NCBI GenBank assembly: GCA_002345705.1
Contig: DDWO01000005.1
Location: 110,782 to 174,781 of the forward strand
Length of the DNA stretch: 64,000 nt
Source: Acholeplasmataceae bacterium UBA2284
GTDB lineage: Bacteria; Bacillota_I; Bacilli_A; Acholeplasmatales; Acholeplasmataceae
Reading direction: 5' to 3'
Program-made: the position numbers and the translations under genes
Part shown: in pieces, positions 55,243 to 63,624 of the stretch
Numbering within the stretch: the stretch's first letter is position 1
Layout of the letters: each line of letters begins with the position of its first letter
Notes under the pieces: generated by a model
Told to the model about the DNA's origin: nothing
What the model saw: the letters and a program-made list of their open reading frames with translations, nothing else
The model's database searches: none

Positions 55243-56805
55243 ATGAAAAAATTAATTGCTTTATTCCTATTGTTATTCACATTATCTTTCGTTCAATTTC
55301 ATGAAGTCAGTGCAGCATTTAGACTTTATGAAACGACTAAGGAAACGACGTTTGTTGAAGGTGTAAGACATACTAAAATTGTTGGATCTATCGATATGGA
55401 TGGATTAGTTACCAATCAGGTCATTAATTACATTGGTGCGAATGTTAAATCATTTAGTGATCTTAATGTAATTGTTTCTGATAACTTCCAAGATCATAGT
55501 TGGAGAATGTCTGGATTACCAGTTATTATTGATAGAGTACATGCAAGATATGATCACTTTAGAGTCATAGGTGGAGTCAATGGTGACTTCTATGACATTA
55601 ATGATACTGGTCAACCTTTATCACTTCATGTAAGAGATTTTGAAGTTATTCAAAGAGGCTATGGTGGAAATAGAAATGCTGTAGGCTTTAAGGATAATGG
55701 AGATGTAGTTCATGGTATTCCTACATTTGATGGCTATGAATTATTAGTTTATAATGATGAAGGTCAATTAAAAAAGAGAATTCCAGTAAATAGAATCAAT
55801 CAAGTTCCACAAAGTGAAAACGAAATCGCTGTGTTCTTCAATAATTCTTTAGTAGCTCTTCCTGAGTTATACAATAAGGTTGTTTTAGACGGTATTGAAA
55901 CAAAAATTAATAAAAATCTTTCTGGATACTTTGGAAAAGGTACTCTAGTAGAAACAACTACAGATGTTGTTGAAATCGGTAGTACTCAATTTGTCATTGT
56001 TGGTAACAACTTCAATAACGATCAATTGATTTCTGAAAATGATTATGCAGTTGTTCAACTTGGTCTAGGTGGTGCTTGGGATGATGTAAGATATGCAGTA
56101 GGATCTGATGCACAACCACTTGTTATTGATGGTAAAGCAAATCTAACCTTAAATGCAGGAGCAAGCTGGGATTTCCCTGCTCCACGTACTGCAATTGGTA
56201 TTAAAACAGATGGTACAATTTTCTTCGTCGTTGTTGATGGTAGAAATAAGCCAGATGGTATGGATGGTGTAAAGCTTAGAGAACTTGGTGAAATTATGGC
56301 TCATTTCGGTGCTGATAGAGCATATAACCTTGACGGTGGTGGTTCATCCACTATGGCTCTTAAGGATATTGAATCTGGAGAATATGTGATCTTAAATACA
56401 CCTTCTGATTTAAGAGTTAGAAGTGTAGCGAATGGTGTATTCTTTGTTAAGGGTGAGTTAGCTGAAATTCCTGCTCCAATTCCTGCATGGCCAGACACTA
56501 GAGATCAACTATTAAGTCCAAGTAATCCATTTGTTGATAGTCAAGGTGTTCTTCACTTTGGATCAGTTGAAGGAAGTATTTCCTATAGTGTAGTTATTAA
56601 CGGTAAGGAAACAGTAGTAGCTGATAATCAGCTAAGTCTTCAACTTCCAATAGGCTCTCATGAAATATCAGTAAGAGCGAAGGGTGGAGCACTCTATAAA
56701 TCATCAGAATACACACAAGAAATTGTATACAATGTGTATCCACAAGACATTTACAAGTTCCTTGAGCTACTTAAAGGATTTGCTGCTCAAAATGTGACTC
56801 CGTAG
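55243..56805 (+). CDS. Secreted phosphodiester glycosidase (NAGPA-like)
   Basis: 520 residues. A signal peptide (MKKLIALFLLLFTLSFVQF) ends near AAF. RTAIGIKTDGTIFFVVVDGR near 308-327 and YNLDGGGSSTMA near 361-372 are the phosphodiester glycosidase (PF09992/NAGPA) motifs, including the conserved D-G-G-G-S. The last 110 residues are a C-terminal beta domain. The family releases N-acetylglucosamine or other sugars from phosphodiesters, plausible on teichoic or surface polymers. GGGAGGG precedes the ATG. Confidence 0.85.
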   Translation: MKKLIALFLLLFTLSFVQFHEVSAAFRLYETTKETTFVEGVRHTKIVGSIDMDGLVTNQVINYIGANVKSFSDLNVIVSDNFQDHSWRMSGLPVIIDRVHARYDHFRVIGGVNGDFYDINDTGQPLSLHVRDFEVIQRGYGGNRNAVGFKDNGDVVHGIPTFDGYELLVYNDEGQLKKRIPVNRINQVPQSENEIAVFFNNSLVALPELYNKVVLDGIETKINKNLSGYFGKGTLVETTTDVVEIGSTQFVIVGNNFNNDQLISENDYAVVQLGLGGAWDDVRYAVGSDAQPLVIDGKANLTLNAGASWDFPAPRTAIGIKTDGTIFFVVVDGRNKPDGMDGVKLRELGEIMAHFGADRAYNLDGGGSSTMALKDIESGEYVILNTPSDLRVRSVANGVFFVKGELAEIPAPIPAWPDTRDQLLSPSNPFVDSQGVLHFGSVEGSISYSVVINGKETVVADNQLSLQLPIGSHEISVRAKGGALYKSSEYTQEIVYNVYPQDIYKFLELLKGFAAQNVTP

Positions 56806-56840
56806 TCAATACGTGAAAAAAATTATCTAATGATGACAAA

Positions 56841-56873
56841 ACATGCGTCTTTTGGCGCATGTTCTTTTTTTAT
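56841..56873 (+). terminator. Intrinsic terminator after the NAGPA-like gene
   Basis: ACATGCG and CGCATGT pair around TCTTTTGG and are followed by TCTTTTTTT. Confidence 0.85.
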
Positions 56874-56924
56874 TATCATATCTATGATATGTTAGAATCG
56901 TATATTATGGTTGAGGTAGAAAAA

Positions 56925-57716
56925 ATGAAAATAATAACATGCATCAAACAAGTACCGGCATCATCGAATGTTCAAGTCGATCCAAAAACAGGTGTTTTAA
57001 TTCGTGATGGCAACAATGTTAAAATGAATCCCTTTGATTTATATGCACTTGAAACTGCATTTCAAATTAAAAGCTTAAGTAAGGACTCTATCGTGCATTC
57101 TATTACGATGGGGCCTCCTTCAGCAAACAATGTTTTATATGAAGCATTACATATGGGAGCTGATGAAGCGACCCTTATTAGTGATCGAAGATTTGCTGGT
57201 GCAGATGTGCTCGCAACTTCTTATACATTATCTCAACTCGTAACCCATATCGCAAATTTTGATTTAATTATTTGCGGGAAACAAACTACAGATGGAGATA
57301 CAGCACAGGTCGGTCCTGAAATGGCTGAATTTTTAAATATCCCTCACGTTCCATATGTGAAGGAAATTATTGAAGTTAAGGAAAAGTCAATTGTACTGCG
57401 TAGTGCTTATGATAATTATGATGAAGTCGTTGAAGTCCTTTATCCATGCTTAATTACAGTGGAAAAGGATGCCAATGTACCTAGACTACCTTCTTATCTT
57501 AGAAAGGTAGAGTTTAAGAACTATCATATCAAAATGGTTTCCTTAAAGGATTTAAAGGATCAAAATCCGGATAACTATGGTTTAACAGGTTCACCAACTC
57601 AAGTGGATGAAATATTTCCACCAGTGAAGAGAACAGAAGCGATTGTAATGAAGGGCAATAAAGCAAAGCTTGCCGAGGATATGTTTAAAATACTGAAAGA
57701 AAGTCGTTTTTTATAG
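56925..57716 (+). CDS. etfB: Electron transfer flavoprotein beta subunit
   Basis: About 263 residues. The N-terminal MKIITCIKQVP, KMNPFDLYALE and CGKQTTDGDTAQVGPEMAE (near 118-136) are the EtfB signature including the AMP/FAD-binding loop. The start is ATG 56925 with GAGG eight bases upstream; the longer frame from 56859 begins with hydrophobic residues and has no site. It forms a heterodimer with EtfA and passes electrons with the FAD dehydrogenase that follows, as in electron-confurcating lactate dehydrogenase (LctB). Confidence 0.9.
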   Translation: MKIITCIKQVPASSNVQVDPKTGVLIRDGNNVKMNPFDLYALETAFQIKSLSKDSIVHSITMGPPSANNVLYEALHMGADEATLISDRRFAGADVLATSYTLSQLVTHIANFDLIICGKQTTDGDTAQVGPEMAEFLNIPHVPYVKEIIEVKEKSIVLRSAYDNYDEVVEVLYPCLITVEKDANVPRLPSYLRKVEFKNYHIKMVSLKDLKDQNPDNYGLTGSPTQVDEIFPPVKRTEAIVMKGNKAKLAEDMFKILKESRFL

Positions 57717-57726
57717 GTGAATTATT

Positions 57727-58926
57727 GTGGCATATATTAAAGTCAATCAAGATAAAGTCAGTCCTGAAATCGCTAAAAAGTTAATCGATATTTGTCCATT
57801 CAATGCCTTTGATTATACAGACGCATATTTATCGATTAACGCATCATGTAAGATTTGTAGAGTTTGCGTAAAAAAGGGACCTGATGGTGTTTGTGAGTTT
57901 GTTGAAACGAAGAAATATAAGATCAATCAAGCGGATTATAAGGGAATTGCCGTATACGTTGAAATACATAACCAAAAGGCTCATCATGTTTCATGGGAGC
58001 TAATTGGTAAAGCAAAGGAACTATCACTTAAAACAAAAGAAAAGGTATTCGCGATTGTAATTGGTGAAAATGTATCACATATCGCTAATGAAGCTTTATC
58101 CTACGGTGTTGATGAAGTCTTCCTATATGATCATCCAGCATTTAAGGATTTCAATGTTGAGCTTTATACCAATGTAATGGAATCATTTTATAAGAAGTAC
58201 CAAAATAATGTTATCCTTTATGGATCAACTCCAAGAGGAAGAAGCTTCGCACCAAGAGTAGCAGCTAGACTTAAAACAGGATTAACAGCAGATTGTACAA
58301 TGCTTGATATAACTACGGATGGTGAGCTATTACAAATAAGACCAGCCTTTGGTGGTAATATTATGGCAAAGATCAATACACCAAATCATCGACCACAAAT
58401 GGCTACTATTAGATATAAGATGTTTAATGCACCAAAACAAGTCACTCCATTTGGTATCATCCATAATGAAGATACTCATTTGATTAAAAAAGATTCAACC
58501 ATTCATTTATTAGAAACACTACATAAGCCAGTTGTTTCTGACTTAAGTGACGCAGAGGTGATTATCGCTGTGGGTAGAGCATTTAAAAAACAAAAGGATT
58601 TAGAGTTGATTGAACCTTTAAGAAAGAAATTAAATGCAGAAATTGGATGTACTAGACCCTTAATTGAAAATGGTTGGTTTGACCCAAGAAAACAAATCGG
58701 ATTAAGTGGTAGAACAGTTAAACCAAAATTAATCATTAATTTAGGAATTAGTGGAGCAGTTCAATATATTGAAGGAATGAAGGAAGCGGAATTAATAATA
58801 ACCGTGAATAGCGATGAGCATAATAAGCTATTTGATATAAGTCACTATTCAATTATTGGTGATATCTATCAAGTCTTACCAGAACTCAATTTATTAATTG
58901 ATCAAATCATGGAGGAAAAATCATGA
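57727..58926 (+). CDS. etfA: Electron transfer flavoprotein alpha subunit with 4Fe-4S motif
   Basis: 399 residues. The N-terminal extension holds CPF (Cys 23) and CKICRVC (Cys 41, 44, 47), a set able to hold one 4Fe-4S cluster, as in bifurcating Etf of the LctC type. The C-terminal half has the FAD-binding GLSGRTVKPKL and GISGAVQY segments. The cluster lets the complex reach ferredoxin. GTG start with AGGTGA upstream, ten bases after etfB. It overlaps the dehydrogenase gene by four bases. Confidence 0.9.
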   Translation: MAYIKVNQDKVSPEIAKKLIDICPFNAFDYTDAYLSINASCKICRVCVKKGPDGVCEFVETKKYKINQADYKGIAVYVEIHNQKAHHVSWELIGKAKELSLKTKEKVFAIVIGENVSHIANEALSYGVDEVFLYDHPAFKDFNVELYTNVMESFYKKYQNNVILYGSTPRGRSFAPRVAARLKTGLTADCTMLDITTDGELLQIRPAFGGNIMAKINTPNHRPQMATIRYKMFNAPKQVTPFGIIHNEDTHLIKKDSTIHLLETLHKPVVSDLSDAEVIIAVGRAFKKQKDLELIEPLRKKLNAEIGCTRPLIENGWFDPRKQIGLSGRTVKPKLIINLGISGAVQYIEGMKEAELIITVNSDEHNKLFDISHYSIIGDIYQVLPELNLLIDQIMEEKS

Positions 58927-60320
58927 ACTATAAAAAGATGACAAATGAAGATTTTAGCTTTCTAAAGGCTTTAGTTGGAAATGAAAATGTTACTGTCTTA
59001 AATGATATCGAAAAAGACTTTGCACATGATGAACTAGGAACTGTAGTTGCCTTTCCTGAGGCACATGTCATTGTCAAAGAAAAAAATCAAATTCAAATGA
59101 TAATGAAATATGCATATGAATATAATATTCCAGTTACTGTCAGAGGTAGTGGTACAGGATTGGTTGGAGCATGTGTTCCTTTATTTGGTGGGATCTTACT
59201 TGACACCTCTAAAATGAATCGAATTATTGAACTCGATAAAACCAATTTAACACTTCGTGTAGAACCAGGCGTATTACTTCTAGATATCTATGAATGTGTT
59301 GAAAAAGAGGGTTTATTTTACGCACCAGACCCAGGTGAAAAGACCGCGACCATTGGTGGAAATATTTCCACGAATGCTGGCGGAATGCGTGCCATTAAAT
59401 ATGGCGTCACTAGAGAATGGGTACGTGGTCTAGAGGTTATTACTCCAGATGGTGAATTAATTAAATTAGGTGGTAAGGTTGTTAAAAACTCAACAGGATA
59501 TGGCTTAAAGGACCTAATTATAGGCTCTGAAGGAACATTAGGCATCATCGTTGAAGCAACCCTAAAGCTAATACCAAAGCCTAAGAAAACCATTAGTCTA
59601 CTCGTTCCATTTAAAAATAGAGAAGACGCGATATCTGCAGCACCAAGACTGATTATGGATCACGTCATTCCAACAGCTGTTGAATTCCTAGAAAAACAAT
59701 CCTTGCAGTACTCAGAAGAATTCCTAGGAAAGAAAATCCCACATAACAATTTTGAAGCTTATTTATTAATTAGCTATGATGGAAATAATGAAATTGCTAT
59801 TCAAGAGGATATTGAAATTGCCTCATCACTTTGTGTAAATAAGTATAATGCAATCGATGTTTTTTTAGTCGATACAGAGGAACGTAGAAGTAGTGTATGG
59901 AATGTTCGTGGTGGCTTTTTAGAAGCGATTAAAGCATCCACCTCAGAAATTGATGAGTGTGATGTTGTTCTACCACGTTCAAATATTGGCGCATTCCTAG
60001 AATACGTTAGAGAATTATCTGAAGAAATTGGCGTAAGAATTCCTTATTTCGGACATGTTGGAGATGGTAATCTACACATCTATTTTTGCAAGGATCAACT
60101 AAGTGATGAGATGTGGAAGGAAAAAGTATCTAAGGGATTTAACCTCATGTATGAAAAAGCATTTACCTATGGTGGTCTGGTTTCAGGAGAACACGGCATC
60201 GGCTATGCAAAAAGAGAATATATGCAAAAGCTCTTAGGTGACAAACAAATGGAAATTATGCGAGGGATTAAAAAATCATTTGACCCTAAAAATATCCTAA
60301 ATCCAGGTAAAGTAATTTAG
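58923..60320 (+). CDS. FAD-linked D-lactate/glycolate-type dehydrogenase (LctD)
   Basis: 465 residues. PVTVRGSGTGLVGACVP near 72-88 is the FAD PP-loop of the GlcD/VAO family, TNAGG near 150 another FAD contact, and GHVGDGNLHI plus SGEHGIGYAKREYM near the C-terminus are the typical substrate-side motifs. With EtfBA it forms an electron-confurcating lactate dehydrogenase (LctBCD): lactate to pyruvate using NAD+ with reduced ferredoxin. Stereospecificity cannot be read directly; D-lactate is most consistent with this family. ATG overlaps the etfA stop. Confidence 0.88.
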   Translation: MNYKKMTNEDFSFLKALVGNENVTVLNDIEKDFAHDELGTVVAFPEAHVIVKEKNQIQMIMKYAYEYNIPVTVRGSGTGLVGACVPLFGGILLDTSKMNRIIELDKTNLTLRVEPGVLLLDIYECVEKEGLFYAPDPGEKTATIGGNISTNAGGMRAIKYGVTREWVRGLEVITPDGELIKLGGKVVKNSTGYGLKDLIIGSEGTLGIIVEATLKLIPKPKKTISLLVPFKNREDAISAAPRLIMDHVIPTAVEFLEKQSLQYSEEFLGKKIPHNNFEAYLLISYDGNNEIAIQEDIEIASSLCVNKYNAIDVFLVDTEERRSSVWNVRGGFLEAIKASTSEIDECDVVLPRSNIGAFLEYVRELSEEIGVRIPYFGHVGDGNLHIYFCKDQLSDEMWKEKVSKGFNLMYEKAFTYGGLVSGEHGIGYAKREYMQKLLGDKQMEIMRGIKKSFDPKNILNPGKVI

Positions 60321-60355
60321 TTTTAAATGATATTGAATTAGTTAGTATTTTATGG

Positions 60356-60377
60356 AGGGCTTATCGTTAGCCCTTTT
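60356..60377 (+). terminator. Intrinsic terminator of the etf/ldh operon
   Basis: AGGGCT and AGCCCT form a 6-bp stem with a seven-base loop followed by TTTTC. Weak but well placed. Confidence 0.6.
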
Positions 60378-60420
60378 CAATTATGTGTAAAACATAACTG
60401 TATAACATATACTTTTTTAA

Positions 60421-60429
60421 TGATATAAT
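60421..60429 (+). promoter_or_regulatory. Extended -10 promoter of the RpiR gene
   Basis: TGATATAAT, the same TGNTATAAT form as elsewhere in the window, about 60 bases before the coding start. Confidence 0.5.
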
Positions 60430-60491
60430 AGGGATGAAAACACTTACAGTTGTTTATATGATTTAAGTAGGAGGCGATTGAAATTAGCGTC

Positions 60492-61328
60492 ATGTTGAAT
60501 ATGTTAAAGTACAAAGAAGACCTAAGCATGGCAGAACGTGTTGTTTTAGATTATCTAATCGAAAACAAAGCCGTCTTAAAAGACTTCTCTGTTGAAAAAA
60601 TAGCTGAAGCTGCTTATACATCTCCAGCATCTGTTGTGAGAATGTGTAAGAAACTTGGATATAAGGGATTTAAAGACTTTAAGATCGATTTCATCCTAGC
60701 AAATGCTAAGGTCGAAATTCCTGAAAATAAAGAATACGCAGACGTTATTTTAGCCAAAGATTCTCATTGCGGGCTATCTGCAGTAGAAAATAATATAAGA
60801 GTTTTAGAGGATACTTTAAAGCTTTATGATGAAGCAACCGTAATGAAGGCTGCTGAAATGATTATGAGTGCGAGAAAGATATTGATCTTTGGTAAAGGGT
60901 CATCTTATTTAGTCTGCAAGGATTTAGAGATGAAGCTAAGAAGAATCAATAAGTTTTGTATCGCACAGGGTGAAAGTCATGAGCAGTTGGTTGACGCATC
61001 CTTCATTAATCAAAAGGATGTTATTATCTTTATTTCGAACTCAGGTAAAACCAAGGAAATTATTAGTGCTGCTTTAGTAGCTAAGGAAAATAAAGCGAAG
61101 ATTATAAGCATTACGAAGCTAGGAGCTTCAATGCTTGCTGAGCTATCTGATGTTGTGCTCTACACATCATCCTTAGAAGGAGAATTTAGAAGTGCTGCGA
61201 TGACTTCAAGAATCTCACAGTTTTGTATGGTAGATGCTCTATTTGCACATTGTGCATATACGGATATCGATAGAAGCGTAAGAACATTAGAAATGACCTA
61301 TAAGACTTTTAAGAAGTTCAAAAGATAA
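60492..61328 (+). CDS. RpiR/MurR-family sugar-phosphate regulator
   Basis: 278 residues: an N-terminal HTH_6 domain (AERVVLDYLIEN, SVEKIAEAAYTSPASVVRMCKKLGYKGFKDF) and a C-terminal SIS domain (FGKGSSYLV near 136-144 and ISNSGKTKEI near 181-190) that binds a phosphosugar. It probably controls the anmK operon that follows. AGGAGG at 60469-60474 is 17 bases before the ATG at 60492; an ATT at 60483 in frame would be ideally spaced, so a rare non-ATG start is possible. It has its own terminator. Confidence 0.85.
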   Translation: MLNMLKYKEDLSMAERVVLDYLIENKAVLKDFSVEKIAEAAYTSPASVVRMCKKLGYKGFKDFKIDFILANAKVEIPENKEYADVILAKDSHCGLSAVENNIRVLEDTLKLYDEATVMKAAEMIMSARKILIFGKGSSYLVCKDLEMKLRRINKFCIAQGESHEQLVDASFINQKDVIIFISNSGKTKEIISAALVAKENKAKIISITKLGASMLAELSDVVLYTSSLEGEFRSAAMTSRISQFCMVDALFAHCAYTDIDRSVRTLEMTYKTFKKFKR

Positions 61329-61341
61329 TTTAAGTCTATGT

Positions 61342-61374
61342 AAAGCATATGGAACACTCTATATGCTTTTTTTT
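61342..61374 (+). terminator. Intrinsic terminator after the RpiR gene
   Basis: AAAGCATAT and ATATGCTTT form a perfect 9-bp stem with a ten-base loop followed by five further T residues. Confidence 0.88.
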
Positions 61375-61437
61375 CGTTTTTCTAGAAATGCCCTATTTTT
61401 TTCTAATTTGAAAAAAACAACCTAAAGGACTGGATTC

Positions 61438-61456
61438 TATAGTTTTAAAAACTATA
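61438..61456. promoter_or_regulatory. Perfect palindrome, candidate operator of the anmK operon
   Basis: TATAGTTTT-A-AAAACTATA is a 19-base perfect palindrome ending five bases before TATAAT (61462-61467), so a bound repressor would block the -35 region. It lies 34 bases before the anmK ATG. The RpiR protein just upstream is the natural candidate to bind it. Confidence 0.55.
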
Positions 61457-61489
61457 TGTACTATAATAACTAGTGATGATAGGTGAGAT

Positions 61490-62647
61490 ATGAAGAAACT
61501 TGCTATAGGCATGATGAGTGGAACCTCTCTAGATGGCATCGATGTCTTAATTTCAGAGATCGAAGGGACATTCACTCAAACAAAAGTAAATCTTATTGCA
61601 TACAAAACCTATCCATTTGAAGCCTCTCTTCTACAAAAAATTAGAAAGAGCTTCTCCATCAAAGAAAGTGATTCAGAATTGCTATGCAGTCTGAACTTTG
61701 AATTAGGTGAAGCCTTTGCAAGCGCTGCCAATCGTTTGTGTGAAGAAAATAATATTCAAATGGATGATGTGAGCTTTATCGCTTCCCATGGACAAACGAT
61801 CTTTCATATAGGGAAACCTAATGAAGAACAAGTCAAGTCCTCACTGCAGTTAGGTGAAGGAGCGGTCATCGCAGCTAGATGCAAGACTACAGTCGTCTCT
61901 AACTTTAGAGCAGCTGATATTGCAGCTGGTGGACAAGGTGCACCACTGGTGCCCTATGCAGACTTCATTTTATTTAGAAGTGATGAAGTTAGCAGAGCGA
62001 TTCACAATATAGGTGGCATTGCAAATATGACAGTTTTACCAAGGGGTTGTCAAACTGACAACGTTTTTGCATTTGATTCAGGTCCAGGAAATATGATGAT
62101 AGACTATGCGATGCAAAAGCTATTTCATAAGCCCTATGATGAAAATGGCGAAACAGCAAAAAAAGGGAAAGTCATCCAGAAATTATTAGATGAACTCATG
62201 AGTCACCCATATTTAAAGGAGCTACCTCCAAAATCAACTGGTAGAGAATTATTTGGAGATCAGCTTACTGAAAAGCTTATATCTAAATATAATCATTATT
62301 CAAATGAAGACATGATTCATACACTAACTCAATTTACTGCAAAATCAATTGCTTTTTCCTATCAAAGCTTTATATTACCAAAAGTTGATATAGATGAAAT
62401 TATCTTTTGTGGCGGTGGATCCTATAATCAGTATTTATTAGAGCTCATTCAAAATGAATTACCTACTATAAAAATTAAAGTGCTAGAGGATCTCGGGATG
62501 AATAGTAGTTCAAAGGAAGCACTAGCCTTTATTATTCTAGGAAATGAAACCATTCATATGAGCCCTTCTAATATGAAAAATGCGACTGGTGCGAAATGTA
62601 ATGTAATTCTTGGACAGGTCAATTATTACTTTAAGGGGATTATATGA
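61490..62647 (+). CDS. anmK: Anhydro-N-acetylmuramic acid kinase
   Basis: 385 residues. GMMSGTSLDGIDVL at about 7-20, ASHGQTIFHIG near 98-108, FRAADIAAGGQGAPLVPYAD near 140-159 and FDSGPGNMMID near 195-205 match AnmK from end to end. It opens the anhydro ring and phosphorylates anhMurNAc to MurNAc-6-phosphate in the cytoplasm. In a wall-less or wall-scavenging organism it serves catabolism of other bacteria's peptidoglycan. AGGTGAG precedes the ATG. It overlaps the next kinase by four bases. Confidence 0.95.
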   Translation: MKKLAIGMMSGTSLDGIDVLISEIEGTFTQTKVNLIAYKTYPFEASLLQKIRKSFSIKESDSELLCSLNFELGEAFASAANRLCEENNIQMDDVSFIASHGQTIFHIGKPNEEQVKSSLQLGEGAVIAARCKTTVVSNFRAADIAAGGQGAPLVPYADFILFRSDEVSRAIHNIGGIANMTVLPRGCQTDNVFAFDSGPGNMMIDYAMQKLFHKPYDENGETAKKGKVIQKLLDELMSHPYLKELPPKSTGRELFGDQLTEKLISKYNHYSNEDMIHTLTQFTAKSIAFSYQSFILPKVDIDEIIFCGGGSYNQYLLELIQNELPTIKIKVLEDLGMNSSSKEALAFIILGNETIHMSPSNMKNATGAKCNVILGQVNYYFKGII

Positions 62648-63624
62648 AATATATTATTGCCTTTGATGGTGGCGGAACCAAAACACATCTAGCGGTATTA
62701 GATGATTTAGGTCATTTACTATATGAAAAAATTGGAAGTGGATGTAATCATGCATCAACGGATGGTCATTTATTCCAAACAGTTATTGAAAATCTATTTC
62801 TTGAAGCGAAGGATAATCTTCAAATCACTGATCAAGATATATCCTATGTTTTCCTAGGGTTATCTGGAGCTGATTTGGAATCTGATTTTATAAAGCTAAA
62901 TAAGGCATGCAAGGAAATATTTCATGATATCCCATTTAAGGTTGTTAATGACGCATGGATCGTGATGCGCAGTGGACTAAAATCAGCATATGGTGCTGTA
63001 GCTATCTCTGGAACAGGAACCAATTCAGCAGCTATGAATAAATCTGGCAAAAAAGCGATTCTTAGATCCCTAGGATTTACCCTAGGTATTTATGGTGGTG
63101 GATTAGATATTGCTAGAGAAGCACTTCATTATGCATTTCGTGCAGACGAAATGACACATGAAGATACACTCCTTCGAATAGAAATACCTAAAATCTTTAA
63201 AGTGAAAGAAATGAGTGAAGTTATCGATTTTTTCTACCCTATCCCAAAAGTAACAAAGAAGGAATATGGTGAAATTACTGCGCTAGTGAATGACCTAGCA
63301 GTAAAAAATGATCAAGTATCCATTGAAATCCTAACAAGGCTTGCTAGCTTTGTAGGTGAACAAACGATTGGTGTCATGAAGCAAGTAGAAATCAAGCAAG
63401 AGGATGTTCCTGTAGTGATTGGTGGTAAGGTCTTTTCTGGTATTGCCAAGTATTATCTAGAATCCTTTGAAAAAACCTTAAAGAAAGAATATCCAAATGC
63501 CTATATCGTAAAACCGAAGTATCAACCAGTTATAGGTGCATATCTATTTGCATTAGATGAATTAGGAATTGAGCAAGATGACTATATAATTAAAAATCTT
63601 GATGAAAGCTGTGTGTCATTATGA
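62644..63624 (+). CDS. BadF-type N-acetylglucosamine/N-acetylmuramic acid kinase
   Basis: 326 residues. FDGGGTKTHLAVLDD near 6-20 is the phosphate 1 loop of the BadF/BadG kinase group, VVNDAWIVMRSG near 100-111 holds the catalytic Asp and ISGTGTNSAAM near 121-131 phosphate 2. It resembles NagK and MurK, which phosphorylate GlcNAc and MurNAc at O6; MurK accepts both. Coupling to anmK favours an amino-sugar substrate. It overlaps the stop of anmK and the start of the GH4 gene by four bases each. Confidence 0.85.
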   Translation: MKYIIAFDGGGTKTHLAVLDDLGHLLYEKIGSGCNHASTDGHLFQTVIENLFLEAKDNLQITDQDISYVFLGLSGADLESDFIKLNKACKEIFHDIPFKVVNDAWIVMRSGLKSAYGAVAISGTGTNSAAMNKSGKKAILRSLGFTLGIYGGGLDIAREALHYAFRADEMTHEDTLLRIEIPKIFKVKEMSEVIDFFYPIPKVTKKEYGEITALVNDLAVKNDQVSIEILTRLASFVGEQTIGVMKQVEIKQEDVPVVIGGKVFSGIAKYYLESFEKTLKKEYPNAYIVKPKYQPVIGAYLFALDELGIEQDDYIIKNLDESCVSL

